This document shows, in pieces, positions 39,185-47,152 of a DNA stretch of 64,000 nt. The DNA comes from Aliiroseovarius sp. S1339 (GTDB lineage: Bacteria; Pseudomonadota; Alphaproteobacteria; Rhodobacterales; Rhodobacteraceae): the NCBI RefSeq assembly GCF_023195695.1, contig NZ_JALPQG010000003.1:310001-374000 (forward strand), in the 5' to 3' direction. The notes under the pieces are model-generated. The model made no database searches. It had not been told where the DNA came from and worked only from the letters and a program-made list of their open reading frames with translations. Made by a program: the position numbers and the translations under genes. Every line of letters begins with the position of its first letter. Position 1 is the stretch's first letter.

Positions 39185-40324
39185 TCACCCATGCTCCACC
39201 ACCTCAACATGCTGGGCCAGTTCCTTCACATGCCCCATCCAGGCCTCGATCATCTCGGGATCATCTGTCGCTGCGGACACGCCAGCGGGGGCTTTGCCGC
39301 CTCGGATCATCTCGACGGCGAGTGAGACGGGGGTCGAGACCAGCCGCGCCATGGCGGTGCCGCGTTCGTCGCCCCAAGCGTCCATCACATAGGTCTTGTG
39401 ATAGACGGGCATCCCGTCCTTTTCCGCCTTCAATGCTACGCACATGATCACGCGGTCAGGTTCGCCCTCGTCATAGGAATTCTCGTCCCAGAACTGGTCG
39501 GACATTTCTTTCAGTCGCGCGTCGCCCGCCGCGCCTTCAAGTGTCTCCACCTCGGCAAACACGTCTTTCCACGCCTCGGTCCAGCCGTTCAGGCGCAGGG
39601 TGCCGCGCACGAAAGTATCGACGTTCCAATTGGGGTCGAACTTGTAATCCTCCATGAACGGGATCGAGTCGCGGTTGGGATAGACCTCGAAGCTTTCGAC
39701 CTGCTGCAAAGGCGCGTCGTAGCTGCTGATCGCATCCCAAGGCCGCGCGACGTCCAGCGGTTTGCCGTCCTTGATCGAGCGTGAGGGCGAGCGGAGTGCT
39801 TTCAGAACACCCAACGGCGACCAGCTGAATTTATAGCGAAACGGGTTCGGGATTTTCGGCACGCCGCCGCAATAGCTGATGAAACTCAGCGTGTTGTCCG
39901 GATCAAAGGCATCTGACGCGCGATAATCGGCGACGAGCCAGTGGGCCATCAAGTGGTCGATGCCGGGGTCCAACCCGATCTCGTTCACGCAAGCCAGACC
40001 AGCGTCGCGGAAGTCTTCGTCCAGCGCGCGCATCTCGGGCGAGATATAGCTGGAGGACACGAAATGCGCGCCTCTTTGCAGGCAGCGCTCGGCCAAGGGG
40101 ACGTGCAGATCGCCGGGCAGCATCGACACCGCGATGTCGCCGGGGGCAAGGGCCGCGGTTACGGCGTCCAGATCGAAGGGGCGTATCTTGTCGGTCAGAT
40201 CGCCAACGGCCTCGCGCGCCTTGTCGACGGTCCGGTTCCAGACAACGACGTTGCGGCCGGACTCTAGCAGGCGACGCAGGCCGGGGATGGCCGACAGGCC
40301 GGTGCCACACCAATGGATTGTCAT
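39185..40324 (-). CDS. Saccharopine dehydrogenase family protein (glutamate-forming type)
   Basis: A 379-residue Rossmann-fold oxidoreductase starting MTIHWCGTGLSAIPGLRRLL (atypical GxGxxG region), with the conserved NEIGLDPGIDHLMAH catalytic stretch, and WSPLGVLKALRSPSRSIKDG. This pattern matches the Lys9-type saccharopine dehydrogenase that converts saccharopine to aminoadipate semialdehyde and glutamate. It is third from the end of a four-gene operon with the lysine-forming partner. The ATG at 40324 follows GGAAG; the longer frame to 40516 runs through the neighbouring gene. In a degradative direction it would complete lysine catabolism to aminoadipate. Confidence 0.87.
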   Translation of the reverse strand: MTIHWCGTGLSAIPGLRRLLESGRNVVVWNRTVDKAREAVGDLTDKIRPFDLDAVTAALAPGDIAVSMLPGDLHVPLAERCLQRGAHFVSSSYISPEMRALDEDFRDAGLACVNEIGLDPGIDHLMAHWLVADYRASDAFDPDNTLSFISYCGGVPKIPNPFRYKFSWSPLGVLKALRSPSRSIKDGKPLDVARPWDAISSYDAPLQQVESFEVYPNRDSIPFMEDYKFDPNWNVDTFVRGTLRLNGWTEAWKDVFAEVETLEGAAGDARLKEMSDQFWDENSYDEGEPDRVIMCVALKAEKDGMPVYHKTYVMDAWGDERGTAMARLVSTPVSLAVEMIRGGKAPAGVSAATDDPEMIEAWMGHVKELAQHVEVVEHG

Positions 40325-40338
40325 ATCAGGGCTTCCTT

Positions 40339-40587
40339 TCAGCCGAATTTCAGTTTGGCGGTGATGATAGATCCCACCATCACCAAGGCGATTGCGTTTG
40401 CAATGACCATAGGCCACGCGTCGAGCATCAGGCCATAGACCAGCCACAACGCGATCGAGGCGAAGACCATCACATTTGTTGGCAGGGACAAGTCGGCCGT
40501 GTGTTGCGTGCGCCATGCCCGAAGGGTTTGTGGCAGCCAGCAGATGGTGCTGATGACGCCGGCGGTGCTGCCGATCAAGGTTTCCAA
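40339..40587 (-). CDS. SemiSWEET / PQ-loop family transporter
   Basis: An 82-residue protein with three membrane helices and the PQ motif in ICWLPQTLRAWRT, typical of SemiSWEET proteins, which work as homodimers. It lies one base after the lysine-forming saccharopine dehydrogenase gene and 14 bases before the glutamate-forming one, so all are cotranscribed. Most SemiSWEETs move sugars, but the related PQ-loop proteins of eukaryotic lysosomes move lysine and arginine. The operon context suggests an amino-acid cargo (inference). Confidence 0.85.
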   Translation of the reverse strand: METLIGSTAGVISTICWLPQTLRAWRTQHTADLSLPTNVMVFASIALWLVYGLMLDAWPMVIANAIALVMVGSIITAKLKFG

Positions 40588-40588
40588 A

Positions 40589-41644
40589 TCAGATGTCCTT
40601 CATATGGGTGCGGAACGTCGCCTCGGCACGGCCCCAGACCCCCGTTGTTAGATCGGTCAGGGTCAGAAGCGACGGCAGAAGCTGTCCGGCGTAGTCGATG
40701 GAACTTTCCAAGGGCAGCATAGACGGTAGGTTGTCGATTGCCATCACATCCAGCGCGGGGTTTTCCGCAACGCGCAGGACGGGGGCGTCCCAACTGGTCG
40801 CCTTGTCATAGACCGGCACGGGATTGTAGTCGCTGTCCGGGTCGCAGGCCACATCGCCGATGGCGGTCAGCTTGCGGTCAGCCGACAGCGCGTCGCGCGG
40901 CACGAACACGGGAGTTTGCGGCCCGGCGAGGATGCAATTGATGAACAGGTTGTGGTTCAAAATTTCGGGGAAAGGGCCACCGCCTACGGTTTCGGCCATG
41001 TCCCATTTGGTGACGGTGACGCCCATGGCTTCCATCAGGTCGGACGCGCCTGTTCCGACGCGGCCAAGGGCACCGATCACAATGGCAGTCGGGCGCGGGG
41101 TGTTGGTTGCGTCGAGTTCAGAGCGAAGCTCGTCCAGCAACGCGTCCTTGTTCTTGTAGGCCCCAACGGGACCGCATGGCTTTCCGTGTTGCTGCGCGGC
41201 CCATGCTTTCAGCGTCACCGCTGCGCCCGCAAACCCAGCCCAGTAACCGAAGGCGGCAACCCGCCGCCCGTTTTCATCCACCAGATATTCCAGATCATAA
41301 AGCGTGCCGCCCCCGGCCTTGAACCGCTCAAGCAACGCGCGGCCGGAATGCTGGCCCTTGAAGGCGTGACCGAACATGATGTGGCGATGGGGCAGGGGGG
41401 TGCCGTCCTCGGGCAGCTCTTTCAGACCGAAAATGATGGCGTCTTTCGGCGCGTTGGGCCAGCTGTTTTCCGGTGCAATCTCACAACCCGCATCACGATA
41501 GCCGTCAATGCCGATGGCGCGGACCCGGCTTTCTTCGACCGTCACGTGCAGACCCGCATCAATCAGCGCCTTCGCACCGTCAGGCGTCAGCCCCACGCGA
41601 TCTTCATTTAGGCGCTGTTCGGCGCGAACCCAAAGATGTGTCAT
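40589..41644 (-). CDS. Saccharopine dehydrogenase (NAD+, L-lysine-forming type)
   Basis: A 351-residue enzyme of the alanine dehydrogenase/PNT-like fold, starting MTHLWVRAEQRLNEDRVGLTPD. It retains the substrate-binding ESRVRAIGIDGY and HIMFGHAFKGQ, and a C-terminal Rossmann region with VIGALGRVGTGA and WDMAE. This is the Lys1-type lysine-ketoglutarate-reductase-like half of the saccharopine pathway. It is cotranscribed with the Lys9-type enzyme, the bacterial split form of what is one bifunctional protein in plants and animals. The pathway direction (degradation) is inferred from the dapB route being present for synthesis. Confidence 0.9.
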   Translation of the reverse strand: MTHLWVRAEQRLNEDRVGLTPDGAKALIDAGLHVTVEESRVRAIGIDGYRDAGCEIAPENSWPNAPKDAIIFGLKELPEDGTPLPHRHIMFGHAFKGQHSGRALLERFKAGGGTLYDLEYLVDENGRRVAAFGYWAGFAGAAVTLKAWAAQQHGKPCGPVGAYKNKDALLDELRSELDATNTPRPTAIVIGALGRVGTGASDLMEAMGVTVTKWDMAETVGGGPFPEILNHNLFINCILAGPQTPVFVPRDALSADRKLTAIGDVACDPDSDYNPVPVYDKATSWDAPVLRVAENPALDVMAIDNLPSMLPLESSIDYAGQLLPSLLTLTDLTTGVWGRAEATFRTHMKDI

Positions 41645-41656
41645 GGACGAAGCTCC

Positions 41657-42307
41657 TCAAAAATGCGTTTGCGCGTGGTGGCGGTCGGTGGGTTCCAGAT
41701 GCGGCACGGCGTTGAATTGGATCAGGCTTAGCCCCGCAGGTGTCAGTCGCATCCGGTGGACCGAACTGTTCATAATAGGCAGGATCGTGCGGGTGAACGG
41801 GCCAATATCAAGCCCCATGACCACCCGCGTTGCCATACCGATAAACCCGCCCGAGGTGAATATGATCGCATCCTCGCCGCGTTCAGCGATGTCGTGAATC
41901 ACGTCGCTGACACGGGTTTGAAAGTCGTGGAACGTCTCGGGCGCATTGTCGATCTTGCCTTCCTGCCACGCCGAAAAGGTCAGTGGCAGGTGGTCGACGA
42001 AATCTTCATGGGTGCGGGGATGCGGAATGCCAAACTGCGTGTGCATCCGTTCGGACAGATCGAAATAGCGCACTTCGTCCAGCCGGGCGTCCTGTGTGAA
42101 TTCGTCAGCCCCCCATTCCTGCGCGGTTTGGCGGTGCCGTGTCAGCGTGCCGGTATAGGCCTTGCTGTAACGCTGCCCGGTGTCGCGCATGTAGTCGCCC
42201 AGCCAACGCGACTGCTGGCGGCCCAGATCGGACAGGCGGTCATAGCCAGTCTCATCCGTTGCGGTGTTGTTGGCCTGGCCGTGGCGGATCAGCGTAATCG
42301 TGGTCAT
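41657..42307 (-). CDS. Histidine phosphatase family protein (phosphoglycerate mutase-like)
   Basis: A 216-residue phosphatase beginning MTTITLIRHGQANNTAT, with the catalytic RHG motif, and a second catalytic His replaced in context by IIFTSGGFIGMATRVVMG (family members usually have SHG; here it reads TSGG). That substitution may lower activity or mark a subgroup. It is the first gene of the saccharopine operon, 12 bases before the next; GAAAGGAGA precedes the ATG. The substrate is unknown. Confidence 0.83.
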   Translation of the reverse strand: MTTITLIRHGQANNTATDETGYDRLSDLGRQQSRWLGDYMRDTGQRYSKAYTGTLTRHRQTAQEWGADEFTQDARLDEVRYFDLSERMHTQFGIPHPRTHEDFVDHLPLTFSAWQEGKIDNAPETFHDFQTRVSDVIHDIAERGEDAIIFTSGGFIGMATRVVMGLDIGPFTRTILPIMNSSVHRMRLTPAGLSLIQFNAVPHLEPTDRHHAQTHF

Positions 42308-42452
42308 GGGGTCTCCTTTCGGCCTATTGCTAGACAGTTGGGTGCAGTTCGAAAAGGGGGTCTGGCGCAAAATCGGTGCGGGGCGTCGGGATTGAAGGAC
42401 TGACGTGCCCCATCGCATGGTTTATACTGGTCAGGACTAGACGGAGGTTTCC

Positions 42453-45203
42453 ATGAGCGACGGCATCAAGTTCACCTTGGACGGACAAGAGGTTACGGCA
42501 CGCAAGGGCGAGAGCATTTGGGACGTGGCCAAGCGCGAGGGCACCCTGATCCCGCATCTGTGCCACAAGGATGTGCCGGACCTGCGCGCCGATGGGAACT
42601 GCCGCGCCTGCGTGGTCGAGATTGAGGGCGAACGCGTCCTTGCGGCTTCATGTATTCGCGAACCTGCTGAGGGTATGGTTGTCACCACCGACAATGCCCG
42701 CGCGCGGACGGCCCGCAAAATGGTGGTTGAACTGTTGATGGCCGACCAGCCGGAGACCCCACATGATGCTTCGTCGCATCTGCTGGACATGGCCGACCTG
42801 ACCGGCGTGGAAACCAGCCGCTTCCCGAAGCTGGAATCCGGGCGCATTCCCCTGCTTGACGACAGCCATGTCGCGATGAGCGTCAATCTGGACGCCTGCA
42901 TTCAGTGCAACCTTTGCGTCCGTGCCTGCCGCGAGGTGCAGGTCAATGACGTGATCGGCATGGCGGGGCGGGGGCATGATGCCTATCCGGTGTTTGATAT
43001 TTCCGACCCGATGGGCGCCTCGACCTGCGTGGCGTGTGGCGAATGCGTGCAAGCCTGCCCCACCGGGGCGCTGATGCCAGCCAAAGTGACAGACACCGAA
43101 GACTATGACCGCGAGGTCGAAAGCGTCTGCCCGTTCTGTGGGGTTGGCTGTCAGGTCAGTTTGCGCGTCAAAGATGACAAGGTTGTCTATGTCGAAGGGA
43201 TCAATGGCCCCGCCAATGAAGGTCGTTTGTGCGTGAAGGGCCGGTTCGGGTTCGACTATATCAACCACGACCACCGCCTGACCAAACCCCTGATCCGTAA
43301 AGAGGGCGCACCCAAGGGGCTAAACGTCGATCCCGCCAACCCGCTGACCCATTTTCGTGAAGCAAGCTGGGACGAGGCGTTGGATTTCGCGGCAAACGGT
43401 CTTGCCAAACTGCGTGATACCCATGGCGGCGACGCGGTCTCTGGCTTTGGATCGGCGAAATGCACCAATGAAGAGGCCTATCTGTTCCAGAAACTGATCC
43501 GCGCGGGCTTTGGCCACAACAACGTGGACCACTGCACCCGGCTGTGCCACGCGTCCTCTGTGTCGGCCCTGCTGGAAAACGTAGGCTCGGGCGCTGTGAC
43601 CGCCACCTTTAACGAGATCGAAAACGCCGATGTGGCGATCGTCATCGGGTCAAACCCGATCGAAAACCACCCGGTCGCGGCAACCTATTTCAAGCAATTC
43701 ACCAAGCGCGGCGGCAAGCTGATCGTGATGGACCCGCGCGGCACGTCGCTTAGCCGGTTCGCGACGCATATGTTGCAGTTCAAGCCGGGCGGTGACGTGT
43801 CGATGCTAAACGCGATCATGCATGTGATCGCCGAAGAAGGTCTGACCGACGACGCCTATATCGCTAAGCACACCGAGAATTGGGAGGCGATGCGCGAACA
43901 CCTGAAAGCGTTCCCGCCCGAGGATATGGCCGAGATTTGCGGCATCTCCGCAGATGAGCTGCGCGCCACCGCCCGCACCTTTGCGGCTGGCAAGGCCGGT
44001 ATGATCTTCTGGGGCATGGGTATCAGCCAGCACGTGCACGGCACAGATAACTCCCGCTGTTTGATCTCGCTAGCGTTGATGACCGGCAATGTGGGGCGTC
44101 CGGGCACGGGCCTGCACCCGCTGCGCGGTCAAAACAACGTGCAGGGCGCGTCTGATGCGGGCATGATCCCGATGTTCCTGCCCGACTACAAATCGGTGAA
44201 GGACCCCGCCGTTCTGGCCGAATTCAGCGCCGAGTGGGGTGTGGACAACTTGTCCGACAAGCCCGGCTTGACCGTGGTCGAAATCATGGACGCGGTGCAT
44301 GATGGCCGCATCAAAGGCATGTATATTCTGGGCGAAAATCCGGCCATGTCTGATCCCGACATCACCCACGTGCGCGAAGCGTTGCAGCGGATGGAGTTTC
44401 TGGTCAGTCAAGATATCTTCCTGACCGAAACGGCCAGCTATGCCGATGTGGTCCTGCCCGCCGCTGCCTTTGCCGAAAAAACCGGGACGGTGTCCAACAC
44501 CAACCGGCAGGTCCAGATGGGCCGCCCCGCCGTGCCGCCTCCGGGTGAGGCACAAGAGGATTGGTGGATCACGATTGAGCTTGCGAAACGTTTGGGGCTG
44601 GATTGGACATACACCCATCCCAGTGAAGTGTTTGCCGAAATGGGTCGCGTGATGCCGTCGCTCGATCATATCACGTGGGACCGGCTCGAGGCGCAGAATG
44701 CCGTCACCTACCCGTCGCTTTCCCCCGAAGATCCGGGGCAGGCGGTTGTGTTCGGTGATGGCTTCCCGCGCCCAAACAAGCGCGCGCGCTTCACCCCGGC
44801 AGCCATCCTGCCCCCTGCCGAACTGCCGGATGCCGACTATCCGATGGTCCTGACCACCGGGCGGCAGTTGGAGCATTGGCACACCGGTTCCATGACCCGC
44901 CGCGCCACCGTGCTGGACGCGATTGAGCCAGAGGCCAATTGTTCAATGAACCCCAAAACCCTGCGCGAAATGGGGGTTGAGCCGGGCGATATGGTCCGCC
45001 TGACCACGCGACGCGGCACAATCGACATCATGGCCCGTGCGGATTATGGCGTCGCCGAAAATATGGTGTTCCTGCCATTTGCCTATGTCGAGGCGGCGGC
45101 CAACACGCTGACCAACCCTGCGCTTGACCCCTATGGCAAGATCGCCGAGATGAAGTTCGCGGCGGTGAAGGTTGAGAAAGTGGCGCAGGTGGCGGCAGAG
45201 TAG
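42453..45203 (+). CDS. Formate dehydrogenase alpha subunit (molybdopterin, NAD-linked FdsA/FdhF type)
   Basis: A 916-residue catalytic subunit oxidising formate to CO2. N-terminal [2Fe-2S] domain (cysteines in LCHKD, CRACVVE, SC), two [4Fe-4S] sites (CIQCNLCVRAC and CVACGECVQACPTGAL), a third cluster (CPFCGVGCQ...CVKG) and the active-site HCTRLCHASSV, where a Cys, not Sec, ligates molybdenum. The C-terminal bis-MGD domain has TTGRQLEHWHTGSMTRR. A GGAGG site precedes the start. No FdsB, FdsG, FdsC or FdhD genes are adjacent, so its electron-accepting partner must be encoded elsewhere. Confidence 0.93.
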   Translation: MSDGIKFTLDGQEVTARKGESIWDVAKREGTLIPHLCHKDVPDLRADGNCRACVVEIEGERVLAASCIREPAEGMVVTTDNARARTARKMVVELLMADQPETPHDASSHLLDMADLTGVETSRFPKLESGRIPLLDDSHVAMSVNLDACIQCNLCVRACREVQVNDVIGMAGRGHDAYPVFDISDPMGASTCVACGECVQACPTGALMPAKVTDTEDYDREVESVCPFCGVGCQVSLRVKDDKVVYVEGINGPANEGRLCVKGRFGFDYINHDHRLTKPLIRKEGAPKGLNVDPANPLTHFREASWDEALDFAANGLAKLRDTHGGDAVSGFGSAKCTNEEAYLFQKLIRAGFGHNNVDHCTRLCHASSVSALLENVGSGAVTATFNEIENADVAIVIGSNPIENHPVAATYFKQFTKRGGKLIVMDPRGTSLSRFATHMLQFKPGGDVSMLNAIMHVIAEEGLTDDAYIAKHTENWEAMREHLKAFPPEDMAEICGISADELRATARTFAAGKAGMIFWGMGISQHVHGTDNSRCLISLALMTGNVGRPGTGLHPLRGQNNVQGASDAGMIPMFLPDYKSVKDPAVLAEFSAEWGVDNLSDKPGLTVVEIMDAVHDGRIKGMYILGENPAMSDPDITHVREALQRMEFLVSQDIFLTETASYADVVLPAAAFAEKTGTVSNTNRQVQMGRPAVPPPGEAQEDWWITIELAKRLGLDWTYTHPSEVFAEMGRVMPSLDHITWDRLEAQNAVTYPSLSPEDPGQAVVFGDGFPRPNKRARFTPAAILPPAELPDADYPMVLTTGRQLEHWHTGSMTRRATVLDAIEPEANCSMNPKTLREMGVEPGDMVRLTTRRGTIDIMARADYGVAENMVFLPFAYVEAAANTLTNPALDPYGKIAEMKFAAVKVEKVAQVAAE

Positions 45204-45344
45204 TTGGGAGTGTCGAGGAAGTCGGTTTCGCGCTTGAACCTACTTGGCACTCCTGCTTCGAACAGCGTTTTCCGTCGGGAACACCTTGGCGCGAATTATG
45301 TCAGGGCCTTCCTGACGTATGGATTGCCTTTGCAGGAAGTCGGG

Positions 45345-45680
45345 ATGAGAAATCCAGACTGCTCGAATTACGGCAAGGCAGACAAGGATGTCGAGAAATT
45401 AGCGGCTGGGCCGGGCGGGCTTCACATTTGCAATGAATGCGTCGAAGCGTGCCATCTGTTCTTGAATGGGGTCGAGGTTCCGATTGAGGTGTTTGATCCA
45501 CATACCTGGCGAACTGAACGTCCGTTCGGGGTGCGTGCTGGGCTGGGTGCAACCGCTGAAACCATTCGGCAGCATCTTGCGAATGCGGTTGATGCTTTGA
45601 GGGAACGCAACATGAGTTGGACCAAGATCGCGGAACCGCTCGCCGTGTCTCGGCAATCGGTTTGGGAGCGTTTCGCGTGA
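45345..45680 (+). CDS. ClpX-type zinc finger protein with C-terminal helix-turn-helix
   Basis: A 111-residue protein. Residues 6-36 resemble the ClpX C4 zinc finger (spacing C...GKADKDVEKLAAGPGGLHICNECVEAC), but the second cysteine of the first pair is Tyr9, leaving Cys6, 29, 32 and an extra Cys36. Residues about 88-110 (RNMSWTKIAEPLAVSRQSVW) fit a helix-turn-helix. AGGAAG precedes the ATG at 45345; the frame extends upstream to 45204 without a site. Its TGA overlaps a GTG of the next gene. This ClpX-finger/HTH architecture exists in other bacteria as far as I recall but has no assigned function. Confidence 0.72.
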   Translation: MRNPDCSNYGKADKDVEKLAAGPGGLHICNECVEACHLFLNGVEVPIEVFDPHTWRTERPFGVRAGLGATAETIRQHLANAVDALRERNMSWTKIAEPLAVSRQSVWERFA

Positions 45681-46387
45681 CTCTGATGAACCGAAAAAGG
45701 CTGTTGAGACCAAGGCATCTGTTCCTTTCTTGCGGATTGTTCATCCTGATCTACTTTGGCGCAAACTACAGCTGGTCACATGCCGCGATAGCTGGCGCTG
45801 TCAATGGAGAGGAATGCCCAGCCCACCTCGTTGATAAAGCAGAGTATTCTGTTGCGAATTTGCTTGGAGAAATGACTGCGAATCCTTGGGTTTACTGCAT
45901 GGATCAACCCGCCGCCAGCCTCTCGGTCCAGTATGGCACAACCCGTTTTGCGCCCCTCCTTCCGTCCATCATCATCCTTGGCACGCTTGGTCAAAACCCC
46001 GATGTCGCTTCGCACGAATATGTTCATGCTGAAGTGGCGGAAAGAACAAGTGCCCTATTGCGAACATATCGAATTCCCACCTGGTTTGACGAAGGGCTGG
46101 CAATGCAAGTCGATACCCGTGCCGAGTTTGATACGAATGCACTTCGGCGACTTGTCGTCGAATACCGATCGACTCCACTTCAACTGGGTTCCATGTCCAC
46201 CCCCTCGGAGTTTTTTGGTCACGGCGAGAAAAGTGTCCTCCATTACGCGCTTTCGAAATGCGTGGTGGCAGGTGCCATTTCAGAATGGGGAATCAATGCA
46301 GTGCGCGACCTTCTGGTGGATGTCAGATGGAGGTCGGCATTTCCAAGCGACAAATTCCAACCTTTTGTTGAAATCTGTATTACCTGA
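45677..46387 (+). CDS. Membrane-anchored putative metallopeptidase (HExxH...E)
   Basis: A 236-residue protein with an N-terminal membrane anchor (HLFLSCGLFILIYFGANYSW) and a domain having HEYVH at residues 113-117 and a downstream acidic WFDEGLA (Glu139), a 21-residue spacing that suits the gluzincin/peptidase-MA-like group. GTG at 45677, with GGGAG 8 bases upstream, was chosen over ATG 45686; it overlaps the zinc finger stop by four bases. The domain is extracytoplasmic if the anchor is N-in. No close named family was recognised. Confidence 0.68.
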   Translation: MTLMNRKRLLRPRHLFLSCGLFILIYFGANYSWSHAAIAGAVNGEECPAHLVDKAEYSVANLLGEMTANPWVYCMDQPAASLSVQYGTTRFAPLLPSIIILGTLGQNPDVASHEYVHAEVAERTSALLRTYRIPTWFDEGLAMQVDTRAEFDTNALRRLVVEYRSTPLQLGSMSTPSEFFGHGEKSVLHYALSKCVVAGAISEWGINAVRDLLVDVRWRSAFPSDKFQPFVEICIT

Positions 46388-46450
46388 TGAGCCAAATGGA
46401 GAAGGCGCGGATTAGAACGGTAGCAAAGCCCGGCAAGCTCGACATAGATG

Positions 46451-47152
46451 TCATCCCCACTTCACATCCCCCAAAAAGATATACCCCGCGCCGTAGATGG
46501 TCTTGATCAGGCGCGGGTTTTTGGGGTCTTCCTTAAGTTTGGTGCGCAGGCGCGAGATGCGGACGTCCATGGCGCGGTCGAAGCTTTCACCGGCGACACC
46601 ACCCAGTGTTTCTTGCATTTGCGCGCGCGATATGAGCCGCTTGGGGGCGTCAAGGAACAGGCGCAGCACTTCGCCTTCGGCGTGGGAAAAGGCGGTTTCC
46701 TCGCCGCTGTCGTCTTCCAGCATGTAACGGTCGAAATGCGCGGTCCAGCCGTTGAACGTCGCGGTTTGCGCCGTCTTCAGGCTGGATTTCGGCCCGCGCA
46801 GGCGCGCGCGGACGCGGGCGACGACCTCGGCGGGTTCGAATGGTTTGACGATATAGTCGTCGGCTCCAAGCTCCAACCCGGTGACGCGATCCTGCACTTG
46901 GGTGCGGCCAGAAATGATGATGATCGACGCACCGCTTTCCAGCGCCAGCCGATGCACCAACGTCAGCCCGTCACGGTCCGGCAGACCGAGGTCTACAAGA
47001 CAGACATCCGGGGACATGGTGTTCAAGGCGGCCTCGAACTCGGTGGCGCGGGCGAAACTGGCGGTGCGAAAACCGGCGTCTTCCAACGCCTCTGACAGCA
47101 TCCGTCGGATTTCCGGTTCGTCGTCAAGGATGGCGACCAATGGCTGGGTCAT
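46451..47152 (-). CDS. OmpR-family response regulator
   Basis: A 233-residue regulator with a receiver domain (acidic DDEPE, phospho-Asp in DVCLVDLGLPDRDG, Lys in IVKPFEP) and a winged-helix domain ending IKTIYGAGYIFLGDVKWG. Its start overlaps the stop of the hybrid kinase gene by 4 bases, so they are one signalling unit, divergent from the acyl-CoA synthetase/ABC operon. Control of that operon is inference from position. Confidence 0.9.
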   Translation of the reverse strand: MTQPLVAILDDEPEIRRMLSEALEDAGFRTASFARATEFEAALNTMSPDVCLVDLGLPDRDGLTLVHRLALESGASIIIISGRTQVQDRVTGLELGADDYIVKPFEPAEVVARVRARLRGPKSSLKTAQTATFNGWTAHFDRYMLEDDSGEETAFSHAEGEVLRLFLDAPKRLISRAQMQETLGGVAGESFDRAMDVRISRLRTKLKEDPKNPRLIKTIYGAGYIFLGDVKWG

